Notes: generated by a model not told the origin, from the sequence alone. Shown: positions 45,977 to 58,772, counted from the stretch's first letter. The stretch: DNA of 64,000 nucleotides from Bidens hawaiensis (GCA_021521415.1 JAIQDT010000059.1:2852001-2916000), one strand, 5' to 3'. Numbers and translations: made by a program.

Positions 45977-48894
45977 ATGCACACCCACCATTCAGGAAGA
46001 GGTTCTCCACTGATTTACGAGCCAGAAATCGAACGTATAGCTCGGCAGAACCGAGCTCAGATCAGACAGCCAGTCATGGAAAGTCAGAACCAGAACCAGA
46101 ATCAAAACCAAAACCCACCACCTGAGAACAATGTTTTCCAACCCGAACAGAATCCACCAAATAACCAAAATCCACCAAACAATGACCAGTTACCACCGAT
46201 AAACACCATTCCACAACCACAAAATTCCGCCCGACAATCCAGAAATCGAAACCGAAACCTTGACAGACCCGGGCCATCAGCCCCGAACAATACCCCTCGT
46301 CACCGACAGCCGATTATAAGGGATTTTGATCATGTCAGCATTCATACTGAAGACGAAGAAGATGTAGATGAGGAGGAACGAGAATCAAGGAATGATGGTA
46401 GTAATGGGGATGATTGGAGGGTTAGACGGAATAACGGGTTTGAGCCGAGAAACGCAGATGAGGAGGTTGAGGAACCAGTTATGGTGAGAGGTGACAGGTG
46501 GAGGAACAGAAACTGAGACAGAGATGGTGTTGGAAGATATCGGGAGGTACGAAGACATCCAATTCAGGTTAAACGGGCAGGTTTTGAGGAACCGAGGGCC
46601 AGACGAAGGAATTATCGGCCTCCGGTTCAGGGTGTTAACAGTCGGTTCAGACCGGCTATTTTAGATGGTGCCTCACCGATTTTCCCACAGGTTCAAATAC
46701 AGGGACAACCGACATTCAAATCCCGCCCGTCCTATATTAACATAGTTCCCCACTTTCGCGGATTGGGATCTGAAGACCCGTATTCACACTTGTCAGCTTT
46801 TTCAGCTATTTGCGGGTCTATCGGTGATGGTACATACGATCAGGATGAGGTTCGGTTGCGGTTGTTCCAGTTTTCAATAAAAGACAAAGTAAAACACTGG
46901 TTTAACTCGCTACCGATGCACAGTATTGAGAACTGGGGTGAGATGCAGCAGGTTTTCCTTAACGAGTATTATTCACAGTCAAAGACCATCGAGGTCCGAA
47001 TGGAAATTCGACATTTTTCACAGTTACCGGGTGAGTTGTTTTACGAGGCCTTTACTCGTTATAAGGAAATGATTAGGAAGTGCCCAGACCATCGGATCGA
47101 GTTATGGGAATTGGTTAAGTGTTTCGTTGACGGGTTGACATATGAAGACAGAAAACATTTGAAAGCCTCTTGTAATAGTCAGTTGTTGAATCAACCCGAT
47201 GAAGATGATTGGGATTTTTTGGAGTTTATGTGTGAAGATTCCAAGTCAGAGGCAGCTGCAGATCGAAGACGAAAAGTCAGGGTCACCCGAACAGTTAAAT
47301 CAACCTCGAGCGAGTCAGTCAGAATTACAGAGTTGGAACGGGAACTCGCGGGTTATCGGAAAGAGAAAAAGGAGGTTGGTAAGGTAGGGGTGAAATTCCC
47401 AGTTTGTTCAGATAGTGGTGGATTGGGGCATAAGGTTGAAGATTGCCCCGGGTTCGATGATGACTAGTATACCGATGAGGAGGAAGTCAGTTACGCGTAC
47501 GGGGAGTCCAAGGGCCAAGGGTTCAATTCCAACACTTGTCACCCGGGCCTAAGGAATCACCCGAATTTCAAATACAGGAACGCGTCGAACCAGTCGAACC
47601 CGAAGTTTCAGGGGTCCAGTCAGAACCGACAGAAGAGCAGCTACCGTTAGGGTGGTTTGAACAGTCAGTATAACAATCGGGGGTATAACAGATATGGTTA
47701 CAGGGGTAGCAGTTCGTCGGGTAATCAGTTGCAGGACCATCATAATGGTAGTTCAGGAAATTCAGACGAGTCAGTTCATTCGAAACTCGATGTGTTGTTG
47801 AAGCTCGTGACTGATAATCAGAAGGAAACGCAGAGACAGTTCGAGTTGAGAGACAAGTCAACAAAAGCGATGTCAAAGTAGATTGGTCAGCTCGTAGCAG
47901 ACGTGGTGAGATTTCAGAAGAACGCGGGTCAACTACCAAGCGATACCACAGTAAACCCGCAACATGCCAGCTCAAGCTCGAAGAAGAGTAACAGTGTGCA
48001 CATCAACGCGGTAAGTCTTTTACCTCATTTTGAAATTACCTGTGTTGAAGTTGAGTCACCACCGCAGTTTGTTGAGGCGGTGGTGAATGATGTTAATGAT
48101 GAGAATGAATGTGTTGGTCCAAAGGAAACAATTTCTCAAAATGAATTGAAATCGAACTCTAATGAATCAACTTTTTGTGAAAATTGCATTTATGAAAAGT
48201 GTTTAAATGCCAAATTGACCAACATGGATGATGAGGAGGTGAAGGATAATACCACCTCAAGTAAACTCCAAGACCCGGGTGTGCCACTTTTATCAATTCA
48301 AATTGGAAATTTCAAAACTGATCGGGCACTTCTAGATCTTGGAGCATGTGTTAGTGTCATGCCCGGCAGTTTATATGATCAGTATGAGTTTGGCCCGTTA
48401 GAGAGTGTAAACACCACCATGGTGTTGGCGAATCAAACTCATACACACCCCCAGGGATGGTCACTAATGTAATGGTTCAAGTGGACGATTTTAGCTACCC
48501 AGTTGACTTCCTGGTACTTGATTATGCTAAGGGTAATATTAAACAATCTAAAGTCATACTAGGCAGGCCGTTCCTTGCCACAGCACATGCGGTAATTGAT
48601 TGTGCTGAGGGATTTTTGGGCATTAAGTGTGGGAACCGTGTTAAGCGGTTATTATTGTTTGAAAATGCTACTAACCCTCTTGTTGACAAGTGCGTACCAT
48701 CGTGCACAAATCATACAAGAGATGGATGTTTTGTAACTGACAGGAACGACCTGAAGGGTAGCAGTGAGAAGAAAGGTTGGAATGAGAGAGGTGTTGAAAT
48801 GAAAGATGGAGAGAAACCGACAGCAAGGAAAGGAAGGAGAGGAAAGAAATCAGTGAGTTCTATGGTGACCTCACCGGTTTATGAGGCTACTTGA
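45977..48894 (+). pseudogene. Athila Gag and protease
   Basis: One frame runs from the ATG at 45977 to about 48455 with in-frame stops at 46514 (TGA), 47465, 47648 and 47879 (all TAG), then shifts and continues to 48894. The N-terminal part is Asn/Gln/Pro-rich. The Retrotrans_gag core (RLRLFQFSIKDKVKHWFNSL, then FYEAFTRYKEMIRKCPDH) lies at 46850-47110, followed by a degenerate zinc knuckle near 47395. The protease at about 48290-48620 has LLDLGACVSVMP and ILGRPFLAT; the DLGA form is normal for Athila. The C-terminal tail is Lys/Arg-rich and ends at a TGA. Confidence 0.88.
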
Positions 48895-49225
48895 AGCATT
48901 CGAGGCATTGTCGAGCTGTAGACACGTAATTCAGCGCTGACCGGGAGGCAACCCGGGGTTTGTAAGTGTGTTCCATTTTATTTTCTTTTCGTTGTGTCGT
49001 TGTTTGACTTTGGTCTCGAGTTCTATGCAGCATTTCTCAAGTGTGGGGAGGCTGTTGGTGAGGTGTGTATCATGAGGTTCGGTAAGCATTTGGTTAATTT
49101 CACGTCAATCCAGGTACGCATTGCAAATTCCGACTTCGGAAATGTGTTCAGGGTAATGTCGGGATGTCGAAAAGTGACCAGGTCCGAAAATGCCCGACCC
49201 CAACTCGGCAAAAACTTTCTGTTCA

Positions 49226-49655
49226 CTAGGGACCATCGCGCTACGCGATGGCCCTGGACAGTTCACCATCGCGCTACGCGATGGTGGCTGAGACATCCCA
49301 GACGTTTGACGTCATCGCGTAGCGCGATGACGCCAGACCAGACACCATCGCGCTACGCGATGGTGTCTGAACCTTAATTCCATATCAATTGGGTCGCGTG
49401 GCGCGACCTTGGCTTACCTGACCCATCGCGTTACGCGATGGGTCCTCGGACCTCCGAAATTTAAAAAAAATACATAAATAAAATAAATAATAAGTTACCT
49501 TGGCATCCCAGACATTTGACGTCATCACGTAGCGCGATGACGCCAGATCAGAGACCATGGCGCTACGCGATGGCCCCTAAACCCTAATCTGATCAGAATT
49601 GGGTCGCGTAGCGCGATCCAATTGTCCAAGACCCATCGCGCTACGCGATGGGCCA
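49226..49655. repeat. CATCGCGTAGCGCGATG palindrome array
   Basis: Ten copies or variants lie at about 49231, 49264, 49312, 49343, 49391, 49423, 49521, 49554, 49601 and 49632, in both core orientations (CTA or TAG centre). Two more are in the 3' LTR (54788, 54828). Each can fold into an 8-base-pair stem with a three-base loop. Confidence 0.92.
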
Positions 49656-49667
49656 TGGATAATCCGA

Positions 49668-49669
49668 AA

Positions 49670-49709
<40 letters not shown>
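49668..49709. repeat. (AAT)n microsatellite
   Basis: About fourteen AAT units. Confidence 0.95.
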
Positions 49710-51053
49710 TATTATATATATATTTATATACATCACACGCCATCTCTCTCTCATCTCTCTCTCTCTCCTTGTCTCTCTGCCACCGCCACTCACCTATTCA
49801 TCATCACCACCACTCACCTCTCCCACCACCCACCACCTAATCCACCATCATCATCTCACCACTGTCATACCACCACCCACTATCTCCATCACCACTGTCA
49901 TCCATTGCCTTCACCACTGTTGCTCCACTGCCACCAGTCGCCACCAGTCACAACCACCGTCATCACCATCCTTGTCTCCGACCACTACACCTCCGTCCTA
50001 TATCTCTTTCATTCATCGTGTATTTCTCATTTTTTGAGGTACCAAAAAAAACTGAATTAATCGAGTAATTAGTGTTTGATTTTTCAAGGTGTTAGGCGAT
50101 AATTTTGGTGTCGGGTTTCGTCGGCCTAAGTTTAAGATTATTAGTAACTGTTGTTTGAGTTTGATTGTGTTTGGTTACCGGGTTTTGGCGGGTTGGAGTT
50201 TGGCAGAGATTAGTTTGTGTAGGGTTATGTTTAAATGTCCAGGTGCCGGGTAGGGTTTCGTTTTTTATTTTTAAATAGTAATAATAATACTAATAATAGA
50301 ATTAAAATAACTAAGTAATAATAAAATTTTAAAATTTTTTTTATATTATTTGAATATATCAAAGTATAAAAATTTAAGTTTAAAACTTTAATATATATAA
50401 TATCACATAAAATTAATTTAATTAATAATAATGATAATATAATAATAATCATTATAAAAATTTAATTTTAATATTTTAATAATATTTTAAAAATTGAACC
50501 ATTACTACTAATAATAATAATATTAACAATATTTTCTAATATATTATTATTTAACAATATTTTCTAATATATTATATAATTTAATATTATAATAATATAT
50601 AATCTAAGATAATAATATTTTAAAATTTTACTTATTATTAATAATACTACTAATAAAATCTTAAATTAATTAACTTAATTTTATAATAATTTAATATAAT
50701 ATTAATTAATTTATGAATTTAATAATATTTTAATATAACATAATAATTTAATATAATAATGTAAGTGAATCTCGAGACCCGATCCGCCCGATTTTGTGAA
50801 TCCTGATTGTGTTTGTCGTGTTGCACGTTTTTCGTGACATTAGTCAGTGTGTCTGTTTTCGTGTCAGTTTGTTCGAGTCGAGTGTGTATTACGTTGTGTT
50901 CGGGATTTGGTGCGTTGATTGTGTTTAGGTTATCCGCCCGTACTCAATCTCCATTCGGGAGGAGATACCTGGTTTAGTTTTTCTGTATACAGGGTATCCC
51001 GAATTTTTCTCATTTTCGTGTCTTTTATTGATATTCTATCTCTGTCGTGCAGT

Positions 51054-52496
51054 ATGTCAGACGTTCCTAGATCTTCTTCGGGCGCCGCCGGGCGCAAGCG
51101 CCAGAGACCAGCCGGCGCGGGATGACGTGGTCCCGTAGCCCGACCGAGAGGTACACCAGAGCCCCCACAGCCCGTGGTGCGCCTACCACGGGTCATCAGG
51201 TACGATGGGGACGAGATCCCGATCACTCCCGATACGAATTGGGAGGCGATCGTGGGGGACGGCCGCCTTTTCCCTCACATCATTCTGCGATTCGCTCCGT
51301 TGTCGGAGGAGCAGACCGCGTATCGTCACTTCACGGCGATGCAGCTCTTCCGACACCGGACGGTCGATTGGCCCCTGCTCGCTGCAGTGGGCCGTGAGGA
51401 GGCCGTCCGGGCCATGTTGAGTGATCGGTGGGTCCAGGTCCTCACTTGTGACTCGGCACAGTACGTCGAGCTCACACGTGAGTTCTTTTCTACTTTTAGA
51501 CACGTACCCTCCGATTTCTCCGAGTCACATGCGGTATCATTTGCCTTGGGATGGCAGACATTTGAGATGTCGGTTCCTCAGTTTACCGTCGCCACTGGCT
51601 ACTACACCACAGAGGAGGTGCTGACCCCGACGTTTCTTATGAGCGTCCGGGGTTATACTCTTCGGTCGCAGACTGACCGGGAGTTTTGGCTGACAGAGGC
51701 CTAGTTAGGCCAGTTTTGGGCCACGATAGCGGACGGGGCCCACTCGAGCACCGTGGTCGAGTCATCCATTCGGGACCCCGTCCACCGCTACCTTCACCGC
51801 ATAGTTGCTTGCTCTATCGTGGGCCATCATTCGGGCCACGATAAGTGCAGCAACATTGATTTGGTCACACTGCTATCAATGATCACGGGCCGGGAGGCCA
51901 ATATAGCGACGCTGCTTCTCGCGTCGTTCTCCCGGAGCCGTAGCTGGCAGGGTCGGTCTACCCAGCTATCCATGGGGCCGTATATCACACGCTTAGCAGA
52001 GCGCCTTAGGGTATTTGACCGTTATCCGATTTATTATTTTACCCGAGGGCCTGCTACGGCCCCATATGATTTGGAGGACGCCCGGAAGGTCGGGTACTGT
52101 AAGCTTCATGATCCACCTACGCTTGTACCGGTCCGACAGGGTCCTCAGGCACCACCACCTCCGAGGACAGACGCGGCTGTCGCGCTTCAGATGGGTATTC
52201 CGACTCACCGACAACCCGTCCATGTCCCCCACATCATGAGATCTCAGCAGCAGCACTCTCTACGCCAGCCACCGCAGCCACCACAGCCGCCAGTCACACT
52301 AGAGAGTATACATCAGCAGCATATGGAGATGCGGGCCCACATGGCCCGCCAGGACGAGTATTTCCACATACTATTCACTCATCTCCAGGTACCGATCCCA
52401 GCATCTTTAGAGACACATCAGCAGGCTGGAGATCAGGCGGAGGCGTCGGGGTCGGGTCAGGCAGCTGATCAGCCTGACCCCGCGGGAGGAGATTAG
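51054..52496 (+). pseudogene. Athila env-like (ORF1-type) protein
   Basis: One frame starts at an ATG at 51054 and runs 480 codons to a TAG, with in-frame stops TGA at 51123 and TAG at 51702. Recognisable segments are LTREFFSTFRHVPSD, the FALGWQTFEMSVPQF block and VHRYLHRIVACSIVG, which characterise the extra ORF of Athila elements (the plant retrotransposon ORF1/env-like family). The C-terminal third is Pro/Gln-rich. I see no clear membrane segment, so a true envelope role is not shown. GC content is much higher than that of the flanking sequence. Confidence 0.82.
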
Positions 52497-54560
52497 TTGG
52501 CAGCAGACGCCGGTTGCCATTTTTGATTGTTTTCCATGTTTATGGTCTGTATGTTTTATTATATTATATTTGGGAAACATGTATGGGTAACCGGTTGGGT
52601 AACATTTGTATATATCTTGTGATGTTTGTCTGCTGTATGTGAATTGTGTATTTGTATATCTTTGTATGTTTGTCTGTGTTGCTTTGGAACTTTGTGGGTG
52701 TGTTCACTATAAACCCTCACGAGACCTCACTCGTCCACCCGGGCTACCGGGGGGTTTAAAGGGCTTGTTGCATACGCTAAATGCAATCGTGATTCCTACG
52801 AAAGTGAGTTAGGTCTTTTATTATTTTTAAATAATTAACAAATTTTTTTTATGAAATTGACTAACTTGGCTAGGTAATGATTTTATAATATAATAATAAT
52901 TTTAACTCTCGTAAGACCTAAGTCTTATACTTGTGAGTGGTTGCTTATACATGTCTCGAGAGTTGTGCAGATTTGGTTAGACAGAATTGGTCAGTGATGG
53001 AGACATGTGTCACGAGTGTGTTGAGAGTTGTGGGCCGAGTTTCGCATTGCATTGTGATTATTATCAGGTGATTTCGGTTTCATAAACTATTTTGTAGTTG
53101 TATTTTTTATTTTTTTAGTTTTGTTGGTGGAAATGTAATTGTATATTTTACTTTAGTTCATCACATTTGTTCCCCGAGTTTTTAAGTGGTCAAACTGTCA
53201 GTTCAACCCCGTCCCCCAAATGATTATTATTTGTTTTATTATCTTAACATTGAGGACAATGTCAACCTCAAGTGTGGGGATGGGGGAAAATTGAAAATTT
53301 TTAACCCGATAGTACCTCGAATAGTATTCAGAAACTTAAGTTGTTAACTGTCACTTATTGCTATTAATGCCAAGTTAGAGGTTTTTGGTCATGGTTGGTT
53401 TTTCTGCTTCTCGATAGTTTTCCCGACAAATGTTTTTAAAATGAGAAATTGGAAAATGGAATCGTTTAGACTGGGATAACGAGTCAATGGGATGGGTATA
53501 CACGTTTCATATCAGCAGCCCATATTTCCAGACACATTGTGAGATTGGTCCCTATACTTAATACACATATTATATAATAGATATAAAACATGTCTTACCA
53601 TTTATTGAGGGAAACCGGTATGTTTTACAGAATTAGAACTTGCTTGTCACATGCTTTTCGAGATCTTAATACCACCACCTGTATGGAGATTAGGACTTTA
53701 GAAAACCCATTCCGTACATATTTTCCTCACTAAATAAATTCCTTACCCGACATTATCCCCTAGGAGCCCGTTTGGACCTTATTCCTTTCCGTTTGTTAAA
53801 CTGAACATTACACACCATTTCAGCCTTGGCCTTTATGTTATTTTTACCCGTGTGATGAAATCCAATTCGTTATCGAGTTATATATATATCGAGTTGTACT
53901 TAGTCAGACGAGTTGTAAAGTTGTCGAGTTCTGAGTTGTAATTTTCAGTCATTTCAGTTATTAGTAAAAAAAAATCAGCAAAAATACAAAAAGAAGTTAT
54001 CAGTTAGTATTGCAGGTGTTTTTAGCAGTTGAGTTTGTAAATAGCAGTTGATTATGTAATTAGTTCGTTTGTATTTGTGAATCTGTATGTTGGTTTGTTT
54101 AACTGGGTTTCATCCACCTAAGTCACTAAATAAGCCTAATCCACACCCAAACCTAAGCCTCAACAAAACCCTAGTCCGAGTCTTTATGCAACCGGTGGTT
54201 AATGGGTGGAGATAAGACTGACCTGCAAGCATATTAAGTTGTAACTCATACTAGGTATATTGAGGGCAGAGACATATACTGGCACATTTTTTTGTCAGTT
54301 CAGATATTAAACCGAGAGGAGTGTTGATAGTGTGAGGGGTATGAACCTGTATGCTCTAACCGGAAACAAAGTACACTTGTCGGGACGATTCTATAGTTTT
54401 ATGGTAGCATTAACTTTATTTGTGGGTTGTCAATCTAGAAAGTGTCAGTCTAGGAAACCGGGTATGACCTTAAACCTTGCTAGTATTAATGGTGATAATT
54501 GGTTGACCTATGATAGCGGTTAATGTTTACTTTAGAGTTTTGCTTGAGGGCAAGCAAAAG
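52497..54560. other. Athila 3' non-coding region
   Basis: No gene is supported. It contains GAGGACAATGTCAACCTCAA and GTGTGGGGATGGGGG near 53250-53285, a polypurine-like block common in Athila elements, and AT-rich filler. Confidence 0.6.
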
Positions 54561-54575
54561 ATAAGTGTGGGGATG
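54561..54575 (+). promoter_or_regulatory. Athila polypurine tract
   Basis: ATAAGTGTGGGGATG directly precedes the 3' LTR start TGATGTTCGG. Confidence 0.75.
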
Positions 54576-55654
54576 TGATGTTCGGTTTATTTGTACATAT
54601 TTAATTGTGTTAACGTACTTGTTTTATGTGTTTAGTTTAGGAACTTTGGTACTTCATACGTGTTTGTTGTGTTTCAGGTCAGAGGTACTTAACGCGTTTA
54701 ATTTGGACCTGTACGAGCATGGAATGAAGACCCGGGATGTCCAGCACGCTTACCGAGGCAATCATGTGAAGTTGCTGAGAAAGGAGACCCATCGCGTAGC
54801 GCGATGGGTGTGAGAGGAGAGGAGGCCAACGCGCTACGCGATGGTCCCCAGAATCATGAAAGTTAGGGTTTTGTTTTATATTACGTTTTGACGACCCGAG
54901 ACGTAATTCTTCACCTGCCAGGCGATTTCCAGAGCAGAAGAGAAAGTCCCGATCATCCCCAATCATCTCTAAGTGTCCTACATGGCCTACCAGATCATAA
55001 CCGAGGCCCGAGAGATGCCGATGCGCGAGTTGTTTCTTCGAGTCATACCCGGGATGTAGAGTATTGTATCTTTCAGTTTTTCTCATGTAGTTAGAACGAA
55101 TTGATTGTAATGATCTTTGATTAATCTATGAGTATTGATGTCTAGTATTATTGTGCACTCAGTCAGTTTAGGTTTATTTCGATCAGAACGATTATTGTGC
55201 CAGTTGCTATGATAATTGCTTATAGGATTGTTTTGACTAGTTGAATGGGATGAAGCATACGCTTTCCCTTAGTTGAGTCACACTGGCAGGGACTGTTTGA
55301 TAACCAATGCCGTGTATTAGTAAGCGTTGATGCCTAAGGTTTATCTAGTTAGTCTATCGGTATTGATCAGCGATTGTTAATCTGTTAAGTTGCATGAGTT
55401 TACTGTTAGGTTAATTACTTGGATTCCCGGGTGTGATTTGTCTTTGTTAATTGATTGAATACGTGATTACTTGGTTGCTTGTTATAACATATAAACCGTT
55501 TACTAGTGTGATCAACACTTTAATTGAATTACTTCATAAGTTTAGGAATTGATTTCACTTCACACTGACCACATACTCCTGGTGGATACGATACCTGACT
55601 TACCATAGCTACTTAGGTTAATTAGGTTTTTGCATGACTCAAACAACGGTCATC
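54576..55654 (+). mobile_element. Athila 3' LTR (full length)
   Basis: It is 1079 bases, from TGATGTTCGG after the polypurine tract to GGTCATCA, the same end as the 5' LTR. Two CATCGCG palindromes lie at 54788 and 54828. The left boundary could be two bases earlier. Confidence 0.87.
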
Positions 55655-55724
55655 AGTAGGTGTTGAATATTTTCTTTTGGCAGCCGATCCTCCCACACCA
55701 CCTTGGATCTTAATACACCACATT

Positions 55725-56665
55725 TTTTCCTATACGGCTCGTATTGGACTATACGGTCGTATAGCACCTGAATAATGTCAGATTGTGTCAGAGATTGTCG
55801 TTCATTGTTTGTAGTGCCTCGTATAGCCCTATACAGTCGTATAGACCTATACGGGACGTATAGAGCTATACGGTCGTATAGACAATTTTTTTGAAAATTT
55901 TAAATATTAATACGTTAATATGCCAGTATAGACCTATAGGGCGTATAGGGTTATACGGCCGAATAGGACTCGACGGATAGAAGCTAGGGTCACGTGGATG
56001 ATGGATTGGATGATTCACAAGGCGACGGAGGAGTGCATTCCAGTTCCCATGGTGCCGGATATACCTGGTTCACCACCGGCACCGAAGCCACAGGCACAGG
56101 GGCCACCACCACAGTAGTTCTTATTTTATTTTCAGTATATGCACTATTATAAACTTTATGTATGTGAACCACTTGTTAAAACCTTGATGTATTTTGGGGT
56201 GAACTCTTTAATTTTATGCATGTAGACCATGTGTTTGGAGCATGATGTATTTTGGGGTGCACTTTTATTATTATGTATGTGAACTAGATGTTTATCAGTA
56301 TCTTTTGGCCAAAATCCTATACGGCAGTGGTTAACAGTGGTCAAAGGCAGGCTGACTTTTTCTGCAAAAGTTTTCTATACGGTCATATAGCCCTATACGA
56401 CCGTATAGGTGTTATGGTGTGTTAGATAGCCCTATACGGCTCGTATAGGTCTATACGGTCGTATAGGTTGAAAAAAGCTGTTTTTCTATACGGTCGTATA
56501 GCCCTATACGGCCGTATAGGTGTTCTGGTGTGTCAGATAGCCCTATACAAGCCATTTAATACCTATACGGTCGTATAGGTTGAAAAAAGCTGTTTTTGTT
56601 TGTCCCCCTGTCGGTAATGCGTAGCATATACGACCGTGTAGGCCTATACGAGCCGTATAAACATA
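55725..56665. repeat. CTATACGGTCGTATAG palindrome array
   Basis: About 17 copies of CTATACGG(T/C)CGTATAG or half-site variants occur, in two clusters (55725-55960 and 56318-56665). Many copies are near-perfect palindromes. Confidence 0.92.
55932..56117 (+). pseudogene. C-terminal fragment of an env-like ORF
   Basis: The frame is open from just after a TAG at 55929 to a TAG at 56115. It ends in a Pro-rich tail (PDIPGSPPAPKPQAQGPPPQ), like the Pro/Gln-rich end of the ORF at 51054-52496. The first residues are translated from the CTATACGG repeats. Confidence 0.45.
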
Positions 56666-56883
56666 TGGGGGTGGTGTAGAAGGATCACATCCCTTTCTTT
56701 TACAATAATTCATAACATTTTAAATTAATTTAACAAGGATGTGGAACTAACACTTGATTTGCATGCCAACTTTTGCATGGCTAAAGAAACATTTATATGA
56801 TGTGTGTTGCATGTTTATCTCAAACAAACATAATCTATTTGGGTGGGGGTGTAGTTTCGTAGACATCGATTGGGAATTTAATG

Positions 56884-58772
56884 CACTACTAGAAAAAAGG
56901 CCTTTAATGACATGCTTACAATGACATGTGTCGATTTATGACAGACAATTGTGTGTGTCATCATAAAAACGTCATATTTTTTAAAAACTAGAGAATTTAT
57001 GACATTTATTTTCGCATGTCATTAAATCAGTGTCATAATTCTAAAAATTAACCAATGCGTGTCATATTTGAGTGTCATATTGAAATCCCAAAATTAAAAT
57101 ACACCCCGCCTCTAACTTCCCTTCTCTCAAATTCTCGGATATCATTAACTTCCCCCTTCATCTCTAAATTCTTAGATATCGTAATAGTCCCTGGCCGGTC
57201 TCTCTCCACAATGGATGCCCGAAAAATCTCGGCGACATCCCTAAACTCAGTAGCTACCACAACCACCGCGATTGTACAACCACCGCGACCGCCACAACCA
57301 CCGCCGTCTGCAGGTAGGTTCTCCATTGGTCCTCAATTTTACTTTTGTTAGGTTGAAATCGAAGCAAACATTCTGATATAATTACTTTACTGTTAGGTTA
57401 GGGTTTAGTGTTGTTTGAAATCTGGTAGTTTAAAATCCTAATGTTAATTTGTTAAATAATTACTTTACTTAATGATGTGTGAATTGTTAATTGCTTAATT
57501 AGTTATACTAATTTTAAACTATAATTGAAGATGTGTACCTTTGATTTATAATTACTGAATTGTTAATTACTTAGGTCTACTATTAATGTTAATTGCTGAT
57601 CTTTGTTAGGGTTTGCTTGCTAATTATGCTTAATAATAACAAATATTAGATGTTGAGCGTGTAAAATGTAAATGTTCTTATAGTTAAGTAGGGATAGTTG
57701 GGTATTAGTGTTGTACTATGAGTGTTTATGCTTGCTTGTAGAAATATATGATTTGTTTATGATTTGCTATATGGTGTTGTATTGTGTATACATTTTACCT
57801 TTGGATTGACAGTTATTGAAATGAATAAAATTGAAAACATCGCTTATACGTTGCTATCGTACACATTTATTTATTCGAAAGTCAAATGGAGGTTGGTTTT
57901 TCTATTAATGAAAACAAAGCAGTTAGTTAGTTGGAGGCTTAAATCACATGAAGGTAGATGGTGATGATGAAGACATGTAACCTTCCATATATTGGTGTCC
58001 CTTTGTCACAGTTTAAAGTTGTAACATTTTACCCTTTGAAGATTGTAAATTGATTATATGGGTTTAGTAGGTATTATTGTTGAGGGTATTTTAGATATTT
58101 GGCAAAAAATCAAGTATCTTTGACTCACCCATACCACCAGTCCATGTAAAAGATTTGATGATGTATAAAGTTGAAAAATATGGGTGAAGTGATAGTTCTG
58201 TTAAAACTGGTGTGTACATGATGCATTGAAATCTGTACATTTTGACCACTAGAAGATCAAATCACGTTTGCTGCGGATTTTCAACTACGATCTGATCATC
58301 ATCATAATAATATGATTTTGCTGTTATATTTCGTGTCTGCTAACTAACATATTTTCTTAGTTTTTAAAAGATAAGGTTTGGCATATATATTATATAATAT
58401 TTTTTTATGTATTTTTTTTACTTACGTTGTCTAATATATATATAATTTTGATGCTATATTTGTGTAAATTAATGTGAAAATTAGTAATCATGCAATATAT
58501 ATTATATAATATTTTTTTTTAAAAAAAAGTATACGATGATATGCATAATGCTTGTCATAAACTGTGTCATAAATGTGAGCAACGAAAGCGTGTCATACCT
58601 GTATGTCATAAACGCGTGTCACAAATGAATGTCATTAAAGCGTGTCATATAATATGACACGCAGGTGCATGTCATATTTCGTTTATGGCATGGGCTTCCT
58701 TGACACACATTTGCGTGTCATCTGTACCCATCAATGACATGCGTGTCATTGAAGTCCTTTTTTCTGGTAGTG
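56884..58772. mobile_element. Non-autonomous CACTA transposon
   Basis: The ends are CACTACTAGAAAAAAGG and (complement) CACTACCAGAAAAAAGG. The subterminal regions carry many TGACATG/GTGTCAT repeats in both orientations, as expected for transposase binding. Flanking trinucleotides are ATG and ATT, a 2-of-3 match to the usual 3-base duplication. Inside is a short exon-like ORF starting MDARKISATSL (57211) with a donor-like CAGGTAGG (57311) and AT-rich filler. No transposase is present. Confidence 0.9.

Larger units (their letters stand above)
48895..51053. other. Athila internal non-coding region
   Basis: It begins with the conserved-looking GGGAGGCAACCCGG block (48940), then holds the palindromic array (49220-49660), an (AAT)n run, a CCA/CAC-rich stretch (49785-49990) and about 500 bases of nearly pure A/T (50268-50770). 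No gene is supported; the open frames within the repeats are low complexity. Confidence 0.7.
45098..55654 (+). mobile_element. Athila-lineage Ty3/gypsy element lacking reverse transcriptase and integrase
   Basis: The order is truncated 5' LTR, tRNA-Asp primer site, gag-protease, a 2.2 kb non-coding region, an env-like ORF, a 2 kb non-coding region, polypurine tract and full 3' LTR. Protease sequence passes directly into the GGGAGGCAACCCGG block that normally follows integrase in Athila elements. This points to loss of reverse transcriptase, RNase H and integrase, so it would depend on enzymes from another element. Confidence 0.85.
55655..56680 (+). mobile_element. Remnant of a second Athila-like element (3' part)
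   Basis: It contains the end of an env-like reading frame (55932-56117) followed by a non-coding region filled with TATACGGTCGTATA motifs. The Athila element at 45098-55654 appears to be inserted in it or joined to it. LTR ends were not found. Confidence 0.5.

Noticed and set aside
49525..50060. ORFs with poly-Leu, poly-Ile, poly-Asn or His/Pro-rich sequence.
   Set aside because: They arise from (AAT)n and CCA/CAC low-complexity DNA within the Athila non-coding region.
51183..51503. Minus-strand ORF of 106 codons.
   Set aside because: It is antisense to the env-like ORF, in high-GC sequence.
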